A stretch of 32,354 nt of DNA. Origin: Nostoc sp. NMS2 (lineage in GTDB: Bacteria > Cyanobacteriota > Cyanobacteriia > Cyanobacteriales > Nostocaceae). The notes beneath the pieces are model-generated. The model saw nothing but the letters and a program-made list of their open reading frames with translations, did not search any database and was not told where the DNA came from. The first letter of the stretch is position 1; every line of letters starts with the position of its first letter. The position numbers and the translations under genes are program-made. Positions 23,345 to 31,604 of the stretch are shown one piece after another. The stretch is taken from positions 1 through 32,354 of the forward strand of contig NZ_JABXKH010000141.1 in the NCBI RefSeq assembly GCF_017115105.1. The letters run 5' to 3'.

Positions 23345-24703
23345 GTGTCAGAAGAATTTAGTTGCCAAATCTCACCGCCATTTTTGTCTGTTGGTAGCGA
23401 TCGCGATCTGGGTTTAGATTCAACCCTCCAAGAACTACCAATGTACAACTTTCCAGTGGAAATCAATCACACTGGTATGGAAGTGGCTAATTTTTTAGAA
23501 AAATACCCGTTGTTACCAGGAATAATTTTGGTAGAACAGGGAAGGTTCATTGGGATGATTTCGCGGCGGCGGCTGCTAGAATTTTTGATTCGCCCATTCG
23601 GACAAGAGTTGTTGGTTCAGCAACCATTATCCGTTCTCTACAGCTATGCGCGGATACCGATGTTGCTGCTTGCGGATACAACATCGATTTTAACAGCGAT
23701 GCAACTTAGCTTAAAGCGATCGCCAGAATTATTAGCAGAACCAATTGTAGTACAGACAGAATCAGGTGCTTATAGATTGTTAGATGTCCAAGAATTGAAT
23801 ATTATTTCTTGGCAAATTCGAGGAATCGACAATCTGGTGCGGTATGAACGCAGCCAAGCTCAAATGATTCAAAATGATAAAATGGCAAATCTGGGACGTT
23901 TGGTAGATGGTATAGCACATGAAATTTTAGACCCAGTGGGTTTTATTTGGGGGAACATAACTTATGTTTCAAACTACAGCCAAGATTTACTTAAGCTGAT
24001 AGCTGCTTACAATCAAGAATTACCATCAGTTTCTCAGACAATTAATCAGATTAAAGAAGAGATTGAATTTGATTTTTTAGAACAAGATTTGTCGCGATCG
24101 CTTGCTAGTATCCGCACGGGAGCAGAAAGATTAAAAAAGCTAGTTACTAGTTTACAAAACTTCTGTCATATCGATGAACTATATCCAAAACCAGTAGATT
24201 TGCACGCTAGTATAGACAGTATTATTTTATTAATTAATAGCCGTCTTCAAGGAGAAATTGAAATCGTCAAATACTACGGTCAACTACCCCCAGTTTATTG
24301 CTTTATGGGGCAGATTAACCAGGTTTTGATGAATATTTTCAGCGAAGTTGTAGATACTTTACTTAATGAAGCTGTTCGACAGCAGTTGCATTTAGAAGAG
24401 ACAAAAACTGTTCAAAAACCTCGAATTGAGATTACTACAGAAGTAATTTCGCAAGAAGCAAGCAATCCAAATGCACCAGATTCTCGTTGGGTCTTAATTC
24501 GCATTGCTGACAATGGCCCTGGAATGTCTCAAGAATTGCAACAGCAAATTATAGAGTCTTTTTCTTTGGAAACAAAGAATAGTAAAAATACTAGTTTAGC
24601 AGTAAGTTATCGAATCATCACTGTGAGGCATGGCGGTAAATTAAATTTCCATTCACAGATTGGTATAGGTACAAAGTTTGAAATTTTATTACCTTTACTT
24701 TGA
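23345..24703 (+). CDS. Histidine kinase homologue with CBS-like N-terminus and degenerate ATPase
   Basis: This 452-residue protein uses a GTG start. Residues 35-158 look like a CBS-domain pair (GIILVEQGRFIGMISRRRLL and PIVVQTESGAYRLLDVQEL). The H-box is kept: DKMANLGRLVDGIAHEILDP, with His192. In the catalytic domain the N-box reads MNIFSEVVDTLL, with Glu334 where the Mg-ATP-binding Asn is expected. The G1 box is intact (IADNGPGM), but the F and G2 boxes are replaced by ESFSLETKNSKNTSLAVSY. Compared with the intact paralogue at 24881-25945, it probably cannot bind ATP normally. It may be a pseudokinase that accepts phosphate or modulates its neighbour. It is convergent with that kinase gene. 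Confidence 0.85.
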   Translation: MSEEFSCQISPPFLSVGSDRDLGLDSTLQELPMYNFPVEINHTGMEVANFLEKYPLLPGIILVEQGRFIGMISRRRLLEFLIRPFGQELLVQQPLSVLYSYARIPMLLLADTTSILTAMQLSLKRSPELLAEPIVVQTESGAYRLLDVQELNIISWQIRGIDNLVRYERSQAQMIQNDKMANLGRLVDGIAHEILDPVGFIWGNITYVSNYSQDLLKLIAAYNQELPSVSQTINQIKEEIEFDFLEQDLSRSLASIRTGAERLKKLVTSLQNFCHIDELYPKPVDLHASIDSIILLINSRLQGEIEIVKYYGQLPPVYCFMGQINQVLMNIFSEVVDTLLNEAVRQQLHLEETKTVQKPRIEITTEVISQEASNPNAPDSRWVLIRIADNGPGMSQELQQQIIESFSLETKNSKNTSLAVSYRIITVRHGGKLNFHSQIGIGTKFEILLPLL

Positions 24704-24851
24704 TTGATCAGAATTATGAATTTTAATTCATCCCCCGGCTACGAAAACACACCTTATTTGATCCACGCTCCCGCGTTTGCGATACTCGTAGACTCGCTAA
24801 CTCCCCACTATCATTTTCATAAAAAGCCGTGGAGAAACTGAAGTCATTAGT

Positions 24852-24879
24852 ACAAATGACAAATGACCAATGACAAATG
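24852..24879. repeat. Tandem heptamer repeat ACAAATG
   Basis: There are four units (three exact, one ACCAATG) directly downstream of the stop codon of the minus-strand histidine kinase. Confidence 0.82.
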
Positions 24880-24880
24880 A

Positions 24881-25945
24881 CTAAACTTGTTGCTGAATAG
24901 GAATTTGAAGTACAAACTCCGTTCCTTTTCCAGGTGTCGAAAAAAATTCTAACTTGCCACCATGTTTTTCGGTGATAATTTGATAGCTGATAGCCATTCC
25001 CATTCCTGTTCCCTTACCGACAGGTTTTGTTGTAAAGAAGGGATTGAAAATCTTTTTTTGAATAGATTCTGGAATCCCAGATCCATTGTCAGCGATCGCA
25101 ATTTTTATCCACTGCGAATCAACGACAGAGGTACTAATCATGATGCGACTGGGATTATCCCGGATTTCTTGATAAGTTCGTTTGGTATTGAATTCTTCTA
25201 GGGCATCGAGCGCATTTACTAGAATGTTCATAAACACCTGGTTGATCTGTCCGGCGCAGCATTCTACATGAGATAAATTGCCGTAGTCTCTAATGACCTG
25301 AATTGCGGGGTTTTTGTCAGTGGCTTTCAGGCGGTGTTGCAAAATCATTAAAGTATTGTCGATGCCTTCATGAATATCCACCGCTTTGAACTCACTTTCA
25401 TCTAGGCGTGAGAAGTTACGTAGTGACAGCACAATATCCCGAATCCGCTCCGTCCCGATATTCATTGAATGCAATACCATAATCGCGTCTTTTTCTAAAA
25501 ACTCTAAATCGATGGTTTTGCGTTCGCTTTGAATTTCAACGGGTGGGTTGGGAAAATAACGATGATAAAGCTGGACAAGTCGCAATAAGTCATGGGTGTA
25601 TTGGCTTATATGGCTGATATTTCCGTAAATAAAGCTAACGGGATTGTTGATTTCATGAGCAATCCCAGCCACCATTTGACCCAGGGCAGACATTTTTTCG
25701 CTTTGAATCATTTGAGCTTGCATTTTATGCAAACTATCTAACGTATTTTCTAACTCTTGGCCTCTGTACTGCAAGTCCGTCTGAGACTCTTCTAACTCAC
25801 AAATGACTTTCTTAAGTAAAAACTCCTTTGTTGCAATATCAGTTTCTAACTGGCGGCGTTCATTTTGGCAGCGTTCCAGCTTTTTTAGCAAGATGCGGTT
25901 TGTCTTTTCCAATTGCATCTGTATGGAATTGTCTTGGTTATCCAT
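24881..25945 (-). CDS. Sensor histidine kinase, cytosolic
   Basis: The 354-residue kinase has an N-terminal coiled coil (about residues 10-80) in place of a sensor or membrane domain. The dimerisation and phosphoacceptor region is SEKMSALGQMVAGIAHEINN, with His97. The N-box is QVFMNILVNALDALEE with Asn244, G1 is IADNGSGIP (284-292), the F-box is IFNPFFTTKP, and G2 is GKGTGMGMAI (310-319). All kinase motifs are intact. It starts seven bases after the stop of the FIST protein gene, so the two form an operon. The FIST protein is the likely input partner. No response regulator is encoded nearby. Confidence 0.93.
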   Translation of the reverse strand: MDNQDNSIQMQLEKTNRILLKKLERCQNERRQLETDIATKEFLLKKVICELEESQTDLQYRGQELENTLDSLHKMQAQMIQSEKMSALGQMVAGIAHEINNPVSFIYGNISHISQYTHDLLRLVQLYHRYFPNPPVEIQSERKTIDLEFLEKDAIMVLHSMNIGTERIRDIVLSLRNFSRLDESEFKAVDIHEGIDNTLMILQHRLKATDKNPAIQVIRDYGNLSHVECCAGQINQVFMNILVNALDALEEFNTKRTYQEIRDNPSRIMISTSVVDSQWIKIAIADNGSGIPESIQKKIFNPFFTTKPVGKGTGMGMAISYQIITEKHGGKLEFFSTPGKGTEFVLQIPIQQQV

Positions 25946-25952
25946 ACACTAC

Positions 25953-27110
25953 TCATTTTGTTCCTAATAACAGTGTTACAAACGTTTTATTATGAAATTG
26001 TGTTTGGCCTCCTCTCACCAAAGGAGCAATTTCACCGTAAGCGTAGAAACCACAGCAAGGCAATGCTTCTGGTAAATGAGTTTTGACAAGCTGATACTCC
26101 TCTCTAGTCAGAGTTCCCAAAATTCGCCGACGAGCTGCACAGGAAATAAGCAACGCTGCTGTTGGCTCTACACCGGGATAATCAGCTAGAGCATTTTTCA
26201 AGGATGTCTCCGAAGCTGACAGAATATTGTCACGAGTTGCATCGGTGATTTGTACAACAGCCTGTTCAGGAATATCTAAGAAGAACTTCACGCTACCAGA
26301 CTGTTGATCGTAGCCATTGGGTGCCCGCAAATAGAAATGATCTCGATCCTCATAAACTGCCAGCGCATGGATGGCATAGTTGGACGCAAATTTTTCTTCA
26401 CCCAGATAGTGCTGGTAGAAATCTAAGGCACGCTGTCCATCAATTTCATAGACTATGTTGCCATCCACTTTAGTTACACGCCTACGTTGACTGATGGGAG
26501 TCCAACCACTGGCAACTCCGTGAGAAAAGAGTAGTTGTCCAGAGAACAGCAGCACTGGAATTGAATCACTCAAGACTTCACCTTGGAAGAATTGGTAGGT
26601 TTTGTCAAAGGTATAGTCATCGGCAGTCATTCCCCCAATGATGGGAACATGGACTCCCAAGCTTTGTTTTAAACCTTCTAAAATTAAGACTCCATTGCTC
26701 GTCAGACTATCGGGAAAGGTAAGGCACAATTGTGGTGAGGATGCACTCTTTGCCTTTGCTTGGGCGATCGCTTTTTGGGCTGCAAGGATTGGATTTTTGG
26801 ATGCTCCTCGTCCAATACCTGCCCGAATTTCCACTTCATCGCTCGCAAACAGCATTAAGGTCAGAGAATCTTGCTGAAACTCCAAAATTGAAGAGATTTC
26901 TCCATTTGTAGTTCCACCAATCAACTCAATTCCGGGGAAAGCATTCTGGATGCGTTGTAAAATTAACACATGGTCAAAGTCTATAGCAGTGAATAAAATT
27001 CCAGCTTGAGGAATTTCTCCTGCTAGAGAACGACTACATTCTTGAAGAACTTCAGCGATCGCATTTTGAGAATCAGGATCGTCGCTATGACCAACAACAA
27101 CTCTAAACAC
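25953..27110 (-). CDS. FIST N- and C-domain sensory protein
   Basis: This 385-residue protein carries both FIST domains. The N part includes GILFTAIDFDHVLILQRIQN, FPGIELIGGTTNGEISS and DSLTLMLFASDEVEIRAGIG. The C part includes HYLGEEKFASNYAIHALAVYE, SCAARRRILGTLTREEY and the terminal ALPCCGFYAYGEIAPLVRGG followed by TQFHNKTFVTLLLG. FIST domains are sensory modules proposed to bind small ligands such as amino acids and are commonly linked to histidine kinases. It precedes the intact kinase gene in one operon. Initiation is at GTG 27110 with GAGG a few bases upstream. Confidence 0.93.
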   Translation of the reverse strand: MFRVVVGHSDDPDSQNAIAEVLQECSRSLAGEIPQAGILFTAIDFDHVLILQRIQNAFPGIELIGGTTNGEISSILEFQQDSLTLMLFASDEVEIRAGIGRGASKNPILAAQKAIAQAKAKSASSPQLCLTFPDSLTSNGVLILEGLKQSLGVHVPIIGGMTADDYTFDKTYQFFQGEVLSDSIPVLLFSGQLLFSHGVASGWTPISQRRRVTKVDGNIVYEIDGQRALDFYQHYLGEEKFASNYAIHALAVYEDRDHFYLRAPNGYDQQSGSVKFFLDIPEQAVVQITDATRDNILSASETSLKNALADYPGVEPTAALLISCAARRRILGTLTREEYQLVKTHLPEALPCCGFYAYGEIAPLVRGGQTQFHNKTFVTLLLGTK

Positions 27111-27143
27111 AACTACCTCATTGTAAGTTTGAATACCAAGTGC

Positions 27144-27224
27144 TAGGGCGTGTTTTCAAACTACTGGTTTAGCCCCCCTTTTTAAGGGGGTTGGGGGGAT
27201 CTAAGACTTTGAAAACACGCCCTA
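27144..27224. mobile_element. 81-bp MITE-like element
   Basis: Perfect 17-bp inverted ends, TAGGGCGTGTTTTCAAA, at 27144-27160 and 27208-27224 surround a C/G-rich core (GCCCCCCTT...AAGGGGG). TA at both outer edges fits TA-target insertion. It lies 33 bp upstream of the FIST gene and so within its likely promoter region. Confidence 0.82.
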
Positions 27225-27368
27225 ATCCAATTCGGATGTCAGCACCCAGCAACCTACACTTAGACTTCCCACTTACTTGCACTAAATCTCAATTCACCTG
27301 ACTTTTTATCAGAGGAGGCAGGAGGCAGGAAGCAGGGGGGCAGAGGGGAGGAGGCAGAAGTTCTTTAA

Positions 27369-27389
27369 TTTTGAATTTTGAATTTTGAA
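27369..27389. repeat. Tandem heptamer repeat TTTTGAA
   Basis: There are three exact copies, preceded at about 27315-27335 by GGAGGCA units. These fill the gap between the GH57 and FIST genes (27225-27437), in which I see no gene. Confidence 0.75.
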
Positions 27390-27437
27390 TTGATTTCTCC
27401 CTCATCTCCCTCATCTTCCCAGTCCCCAGTCCCCCGT

Positions 27438-28934
27438 TCAATTCATCTGCAATAAATTTTCGCCCCGTTGGTAAATTTCCCGCGCGTAATCAGTCCAAGC
27501 GCCTTGTCCCCAATAACGAAAACAACTGGTTTGCAGCAAAAGGTTGTGTAGAAGAACGTTACGGTATTGAGATTGTCTAGCGATCGGTTCTGCTGAGTCA
27601 AGTTGCTGTAATTGATCAAATTTTTGATGAAATAAACTGCTTAATTGATACATGGGAGACAACACATTTTCATATCCTTTTACCCAACTGATATGATTTG
27701 TCCACGAGGCTCCATCCAGATGAAAATTAGAGTTTGTTTGCTTTAATTCAAGAATTGCATTCTCTACAGCTTGCGGTTGAATATTATCTGGTGAAACTCG
27801 CTCCCAAATTTGATGTTGTCCCACTGGCTGACAAGTTGGATAGTCTTCAGGTTTGCATCCTGCTGCTTCGATTAATTCTAAATATTCTGTACCACACATC
27901 CCAACTACACCTGATTTTCCTCCGCCGTTATTTACCATATCCCACCAAGCTTGTTTAAAAGCGCTAGGAAATTCATTCATCATCACGCCGCCATTTTCAC
28001 CATCACCGATTTGGCTAACTATTGGTGGTACAAATACACTGCCAATTTGTTGTTTGGATAATGTCTTCGCTTCATAATAAGGCTGCATCTGAGCAACTAA
28101 TTTAGTATCGGAGCCTTGAGTTTTAATTAAAGCTGTGATGCTAATTGTTTCACCTTGAGAATTACGGGCAATTAGACGATGTGGTAAATGTTTATGAGTG
28201 AGAGATTGGCCAGTAAGAGTTTCTACAGAATGTTCTTGAACGAGTAACCAGCGATATCCACATTCTTTCAGCGCTTTCACAAATTCAAAGAGAGCATCAG
28301 GGTGATTTGGTAGGTGCATTTCTGGGGGCGAAAATCCTTTGACTCGCGCTAGTGCTTCCCAGCCAAAAATTGCCGCAAAGTGATGTTGCCATGCGACGAT
28401 ATGCAATTTAATATCTGCTATGGGTGTAGAAGGAATAACTGCATGGCCCCACATTGTACCCAGCCATTCTACATAAGGTTGATAGGTGCGATCGCAAGTA
28501 ATCCGCTTGAGACTATCGAGAACATCACCGCGTCCCATTTGTCGCAGTCCCCACAGAAGATTACCAGAGTAATCCAACATCACACGGGGATTGCAACCTT
28601 GACTTACAAGTTCGGGGATCAAGTCACCCATGCGGCTGTAACAATGGGTAAAAGGATCTGCATTGTGGTTATCCCCTTCATGAGGATGTTCAAACATATA
28701 TTGCAGATTGCTGATGAGTGTACCGCCATTTCCAGCAGGTATAGTTGGCTGGTGCATGTGTAAGGCGATCGCAAATACAGCATTAACGTCTTCTAAGCGG
28801 ATATTCGTTGTTGGTAAAAATACAGGCTCATCACGGTTAACTACAGAGATAACCTCTGTTTCCCAACCAGAAATATTCGGCAAGCCATCAATGATTTCGG
28901 GCAAAGGAGTCAGGGTTGTGGGGAAGGAAAGCAT
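27438..28934 (-). CDS. Glycoside hydrolase family 57 protein
   Basis: GH57 enzymes are retaining alpha-glucan hydrolases, branching enzymes or transferases with a (beta/alpha)7 barrel. The 498-residue protein has the defining region I motif ALHMHQP (residues 57-63), followed by YMFEHPHEGDNHNADPFTHC, PRVMLDYSGNLLWGL, the region VKGFSPPEMHLPNHP, and CGYRWLLVQEHSVE. The family's catalytic residues cannot be assigned with certainty here. No signal peptide is present, so it would act in the cytoplasm, probably on glycogen or malto-oligosaccharides. It is monocistronic and divergent from the ScyD/ScyE-like gene. Confidence 0.9.
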   Translation of the reverse strand: MLSFPTTLTPLPEIIDGLPNISGWETEVISVVNRDEPVFLPTTNIRLEDVNAVFAIALHMHQPTIPAGNGGTLISNLQYMFEHPHEGDNHNADPFTHCYSRMGDLIPELVSQGCNPRVMLDYSGNLLWGLRQMGRGDVLDSLKRITCDRTYQPYVEWLGTMWGHAVIPSTPIADIKLHIVAWQHHFAAIFGWEALARVKGFSPPEMHLPNHPDALFEFVKALKECGYRWLLVQEHSVETLTGQSLTHKHLPHRLIARNSQGETISITALIKTQGSDTKLVAQMQPYYEAKTLSKQQIGSVFVPPIVSQIGDGENGGVMMNEFPSAFKQAWWDMVNNGGGKSGVVGMCGTEYLELIEAAGCKPEDYPTCQPVGQHQIWERVSPDNIQPQAVENAILELKQTNSNFHLDGASWTNHISWVKGYENVLSPMYQLSSLFHQKFDQLQQLDSAEPIARQSQYRNVLLHNLLLQTSCFRYWGQGAWTDYAREIYQRGENLLQMN

Positions 28935-29368
28935 TTCTGATTGCTCCGAAACAAGGTATGTCTAATTATGCGATCGCACAGCAATTTCTGATCTGCAACT
29001 TTATTTATTGATGCAAACTGCGATCGTCTTGTAGTCCTGCAATATCTGTAATTCAACAGTTTGGATATCCCACTTATGTAGGAAGTGTTGGAAAATATAC
29101 AGCAATCTTCTTTAATTTTGTTGCTAGAAGCATACAGATGTACGCCCCTACAGCCGATTAATTATGTTGCAAAGATTTTTGGAAATGGTATGATACAACT
29201 CGAAATTAAGAAATTTAGATTTCATCTGGATTTCTAGATTTGAATCCGTTGCCCTATTCTAAATAAGCTGTAAAATCCACAGAAACTATACACAGTCAAT
29301 ATTAGTATTTATCAAGATAAAATTTTCTCTTCTATGCTTTACGCACATTTAATTTTAGGAGGGGTCTA
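28935..29368. other. Divergent promoter region GH57 / ScyE-like
   Basis: This 434-bp AT-rich region contains promoters for both flanking genes. HIP1-like GCGATCGC is present near 28970. No ORF, array or RNA gene is evident apart from the candidate promoter at 29167-29194. Confidence 0.45.
29167..29194 (+). promoter_or_regulatory. Candidate sigma-70 type promoter
   Basis: TTGCAA (29167-29172) and TATGAT (29189-29194) are separated by 16 bases. This would give a leader of about 165 bases before the ATG at 29369. It is a pattern match only. Confidence 0.35.
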
Positions 29369-30583
29369 ATGAAACTAAAACAATTTGGAATTACATTTTT
29401 GAGTGTTTGTATTGCTACTTTTTCGGGAGTGAAAGCAGCAGAGGCGGCATCATTTTCGGTAATTGCCGACGGTCTTAATAATCCACGGGGTCTAAGTTTT
29501 GGTACTGATGGGAGTCTCTACGTCACCGAAGCAGGAACAGGCGGCAGTGGAGCTTGTGTTCCTTCACCGAGTGCCGCAGGTCAATCTTTATGTTATGGCA
29601 CAACTGGTGCAGTGACAAAAATAGGAAATGGTACGCAAGAACGTGTACTTACAGGACTTCCTTCTTTAGCATTACCAGATGGTACTGATACTGCTGGGCC
29701 TCATGATATCAAATTTGATGCTACTGGCAAGCCTTATATTGCAGTTGGGTATGCTTCTAATCCCACATTTCGCGCCACATTAGGTAACACTGACTTAGGA
29801 AAAATTATCACTGCTAATTTCAATACAAATTCCTGGACTAGTGTTGCTGATTTAGCTAATTATGAACTTGCAAATAATCCCGATCGAGGCGATCTAATTA
29901 GCAATCCCTTCTCTCTTCTTTTAGATGGAAATAATATTGTTGCAGTTGATACTGGCGGTAATGATTTACTCAGCGTAGGGACTGATGGAAGTAATTTAAA
30001 GGCGATCGCCACAATTCCCCGGCAGACATTAACTAATCCAATTTTTCCCTCTGGTGCATCGTCATCGCCATTTGAAATCCAAGCAGTACCCACAAATGTC
30101 GCCAAAGGCCCAGATGGCGCTTATTATATTAGCCAATTAACTGGTTTTCCTTTTCCAGAAGGTGAAGCAAAAATCTACCGAGTTGGTGCTGATGGTCAAC
30201 CAACAGTTTATACCGATGGCTTTACCCAACTTACTGACTTAGCTTTTGATACTGAGGGTAATTTATATGCTTTACAGTACGCTAATCAGTCACTCTGGAA
30301 AGGTAATCTAGATGGTTCTGTGATTAAAATAGCGAGCGATGGGACTCGCACAACTATTCTTAGTGGCAATGGATTAGAGTCTCCTACTGCTTTAACTATT
30401 GGTGCTGATGGTGCTATTTACGTGACAAACCGAGGCGATCGCCCTGGACTTGGACAAGTTATCAAAATAGAGAATTCCAAGTCTGTTCCTGAATCTACTT
30501 CTACTTTCAGCTTATTAGCGTTTCTTGGCACTGTGAGCGTTACTTTGTTGCACAAGGGTAAAGCCAAGGGACTTTCCAACTAA
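29369..30583 (+). CDS. ScyD/ScyE family secreted beta-propeller protein, PEP-CTERM-like
   Basis: This 404-residue exported protein has a signal peptide (MKLKQFGITFLSVCIATFSG then VKAAEAA). Its NHL-like propeller repeats include GLNNPRGLSFGTDGSLYVTE, HDIKFDATGKPYIAVG, DLAFDTEGNLYALQY and ALTIGADGAIYVTNRGDRPG. Proteins of this type are named after scytonemin-cluster genes scyD/scyE, but no other scytonemin gene is present here, so a role in sunscreen synthesis is not supported. The C-terminus reads SVPESTSTFSLLAFLGTVSV then basic residues, a PEP-CTERM-like tail with VPES instead of VPEP. GGAGGGG precedes the ATG by six bases. The final codons and the stop overlap a dispersed repeat (30574-30697). 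Confidence 0.87.
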   Translation: MKLKQFGITFLSVCIATFSGVKAAEAASFSVIADGLNNPRGLSFGTDGSLYVTEAGTGGSGACVPSPSAAGQSLCYGTTGAVTKIGNGTQERVLTGLPSLALPDGTDTAGPHDIKFDATGKPYIAVGYASNPTFRATLGNTDLGKIITANFNTNSWTSVADLANYELANNPDRGDLISNPFSLLLDGNNIVAVDTGGNDLLSVGTDGSNLKAIATIPRQTLTNPIFPSGASSSPFEIQAVPTNVAKGPDGAYYISQLTGFPFPEGEAKIYRVGADGQPTVYTDGFTQLTDLAFDTEGNLYALQYANQSLWKGNLDGSVIKIASDGTRTTILSGNGLESPTALTIGADGAIYVTNRGDRPGLGQVIKIENSKSVPESTSTFSLLAFLGTVSVTLLHKGKAKGLSN

Positions 30584-30697
30584 AAAAATATCCCATCGCT
30601 TTGGTGAGCAGGGAAAGCAGGGGGCGTAGGGGAGGCAGGGGAGGAAGAATCTAACGATCATCTTCGCTCCCAAAATTGAATAATTTAATTTCTGGAA
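30574..30697 (-). repeat. Dispersed repeat, copy C (inverted, diverged)
   Basis: Read on the minus strand it has GAAATTAAATTATTCAATTT, a C-rich CTGCC tract, AAAGCGATGGGATA, a T-run and then TTGGAA, in the same order as copy B at 23058-23171. It contains the stop codon of the ScyE-like gene. The space to the SDR gene holds nothing else that I can call. Confidence 0.68.
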
Positions 30698-30782
30698 ATC
30701 CCCAAAGACTGAAGATTTCGGGCAAGTTTGTTCAGGAATGCTGAATGTTGAGTCACCGATCGCCCTCGTTGTCTCCCCTTCT

Positions 30783-31604
30783 CTACGAGACGCTACGCGA
30801 AGGGATAAGTTTTTCAATAGGCCGTTGTCTTCTGGGTGCTGGCGGAGTTGCTATTCGTAAAATTAGCTCTAACAACCAAGGAGCAAGGCGTTGACACAAT
30901 ACGGCTAAATGACTTTGCCAGCCGACTAAAATTTCTGGTGAATCATTTTGCATTCCGGCGACGAGTGCTTTCGCTACTTGCTGGGGAGTCATGGGGATCA
31001 CCCAGCGAAATAATTTTAAGTCGCGCACCATGTCTGTGTCTGTGAGCGAAGGCAATAATGCAATCACTCGGATATTGTGTTCAGCTAGTTCTTGGCGCAA
31101 GGCTTGGGTAAACCCTAAGATGGCAAACTTGGTAGCTGAGTAAGTCGCCATTGTTGGTGCTGCTACTTTCCCCATCAGACTCGACACATTGACGATTGTC
31201 CCTTGCCTTTGGCTGGCCATACGTCGAGCAATCAGACTCGTGAGGTTGTACATCCCTAACAAGTTCACAGAGAGTTCTTCTTGAACTTGAGGCATCTTAG
31301 ATTGCAAAAATGAGGTTTGGTATGCAACTCCCGCACAATTAACCAGTAGGTGAATCTGTCCGAAATTGCGCCACAGTTGGGCAACAGCGATATTTACTTC
31401 AATTGTCTGCGTTAAATCTAATGCCACGATCGCAGTTTCTGTTCCCATCGCCTCAATTTCGTTAGCTACCTCAACTAACTTTTGGCGATCACGTGCTACC
31501 AATATCAGCCGCTTGATGCCTTGTTGCGCTAGTTCGAGAGCGATCGCTCGTCCAATCCCACGCGAAGCCCCTGTAATCAGGGCAACTTTACCTTGAATCT
31601 CCAT
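30783..31604 (-). CDS. Short-chain dehydrogenase/reductase (classical SDR)
   Basis: This 273-residue NAD(P)-dependent oxidoreductase has the cofactor loop TGASRGIG (11-18), LVNCAGVAY (87-95), catalytic NVSSLMG (Ser141/142), and YSATK with Tyr155 and Lys159. A hydrophobic C-terminal region (WLLELILRIATPP) could touch membranes. Many such proteins reduce lipid or ketone substrates; the substrate here is unknown. The ATG at 31604 has GGAGG ten bases upstream, so an upstream in-frame start at 31664 was rejected. The last residues (SRSVS) and the stop are encoded by a dispersed palindromic motif (TACGAGACGCTACGCGAA), so the C-terminus may have been extended or replaced by a repeat. Confidence 0.9.
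   Translation of the reverse strand: MEIQGKVALITGASRGIGRAIALELAQQGIKRLILVARDRQKLVEVANEIEAMGTETAIVALDLTQTIEVNIAVAQLWRNFGQIHLLVNCAGVAYQTSFLQSKMPQVQEELSVNLLGMYNLTSLIARRMASQRQGTIVNVSSLMGKVAAPTMATYSATKFAILGFTQALRQELAEHNIRVIALLPSLTDTDMVRDLKLFRWVIPMTPQQVAKALVAGMQNDSPEILVGWQSHLAVLCQRLAPWLLELILRIATPPAPRRQRPIEKLIPSRSVS

Noticed and set aside
23345..24703. Treating the degenerate histidine kinase as a pseudogene
   Set aside because: The frame is open across 452 codons with intact H and G1 boxes, so it is more likely a functional variant than a broken gene.
28380..28763. 127-residue plus-strand ORF
   Set aside because: Antisense shadow of the GH57 gene; no family motifs or ribosome site.
29369..30583. 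Scytonemin biosynthesis locus
   Set aside because: Only a ScyD/ScyE-like propeller is present; none of scyA, scyB, scyC or the aromatic amino acid genes of that cluster is in the window.
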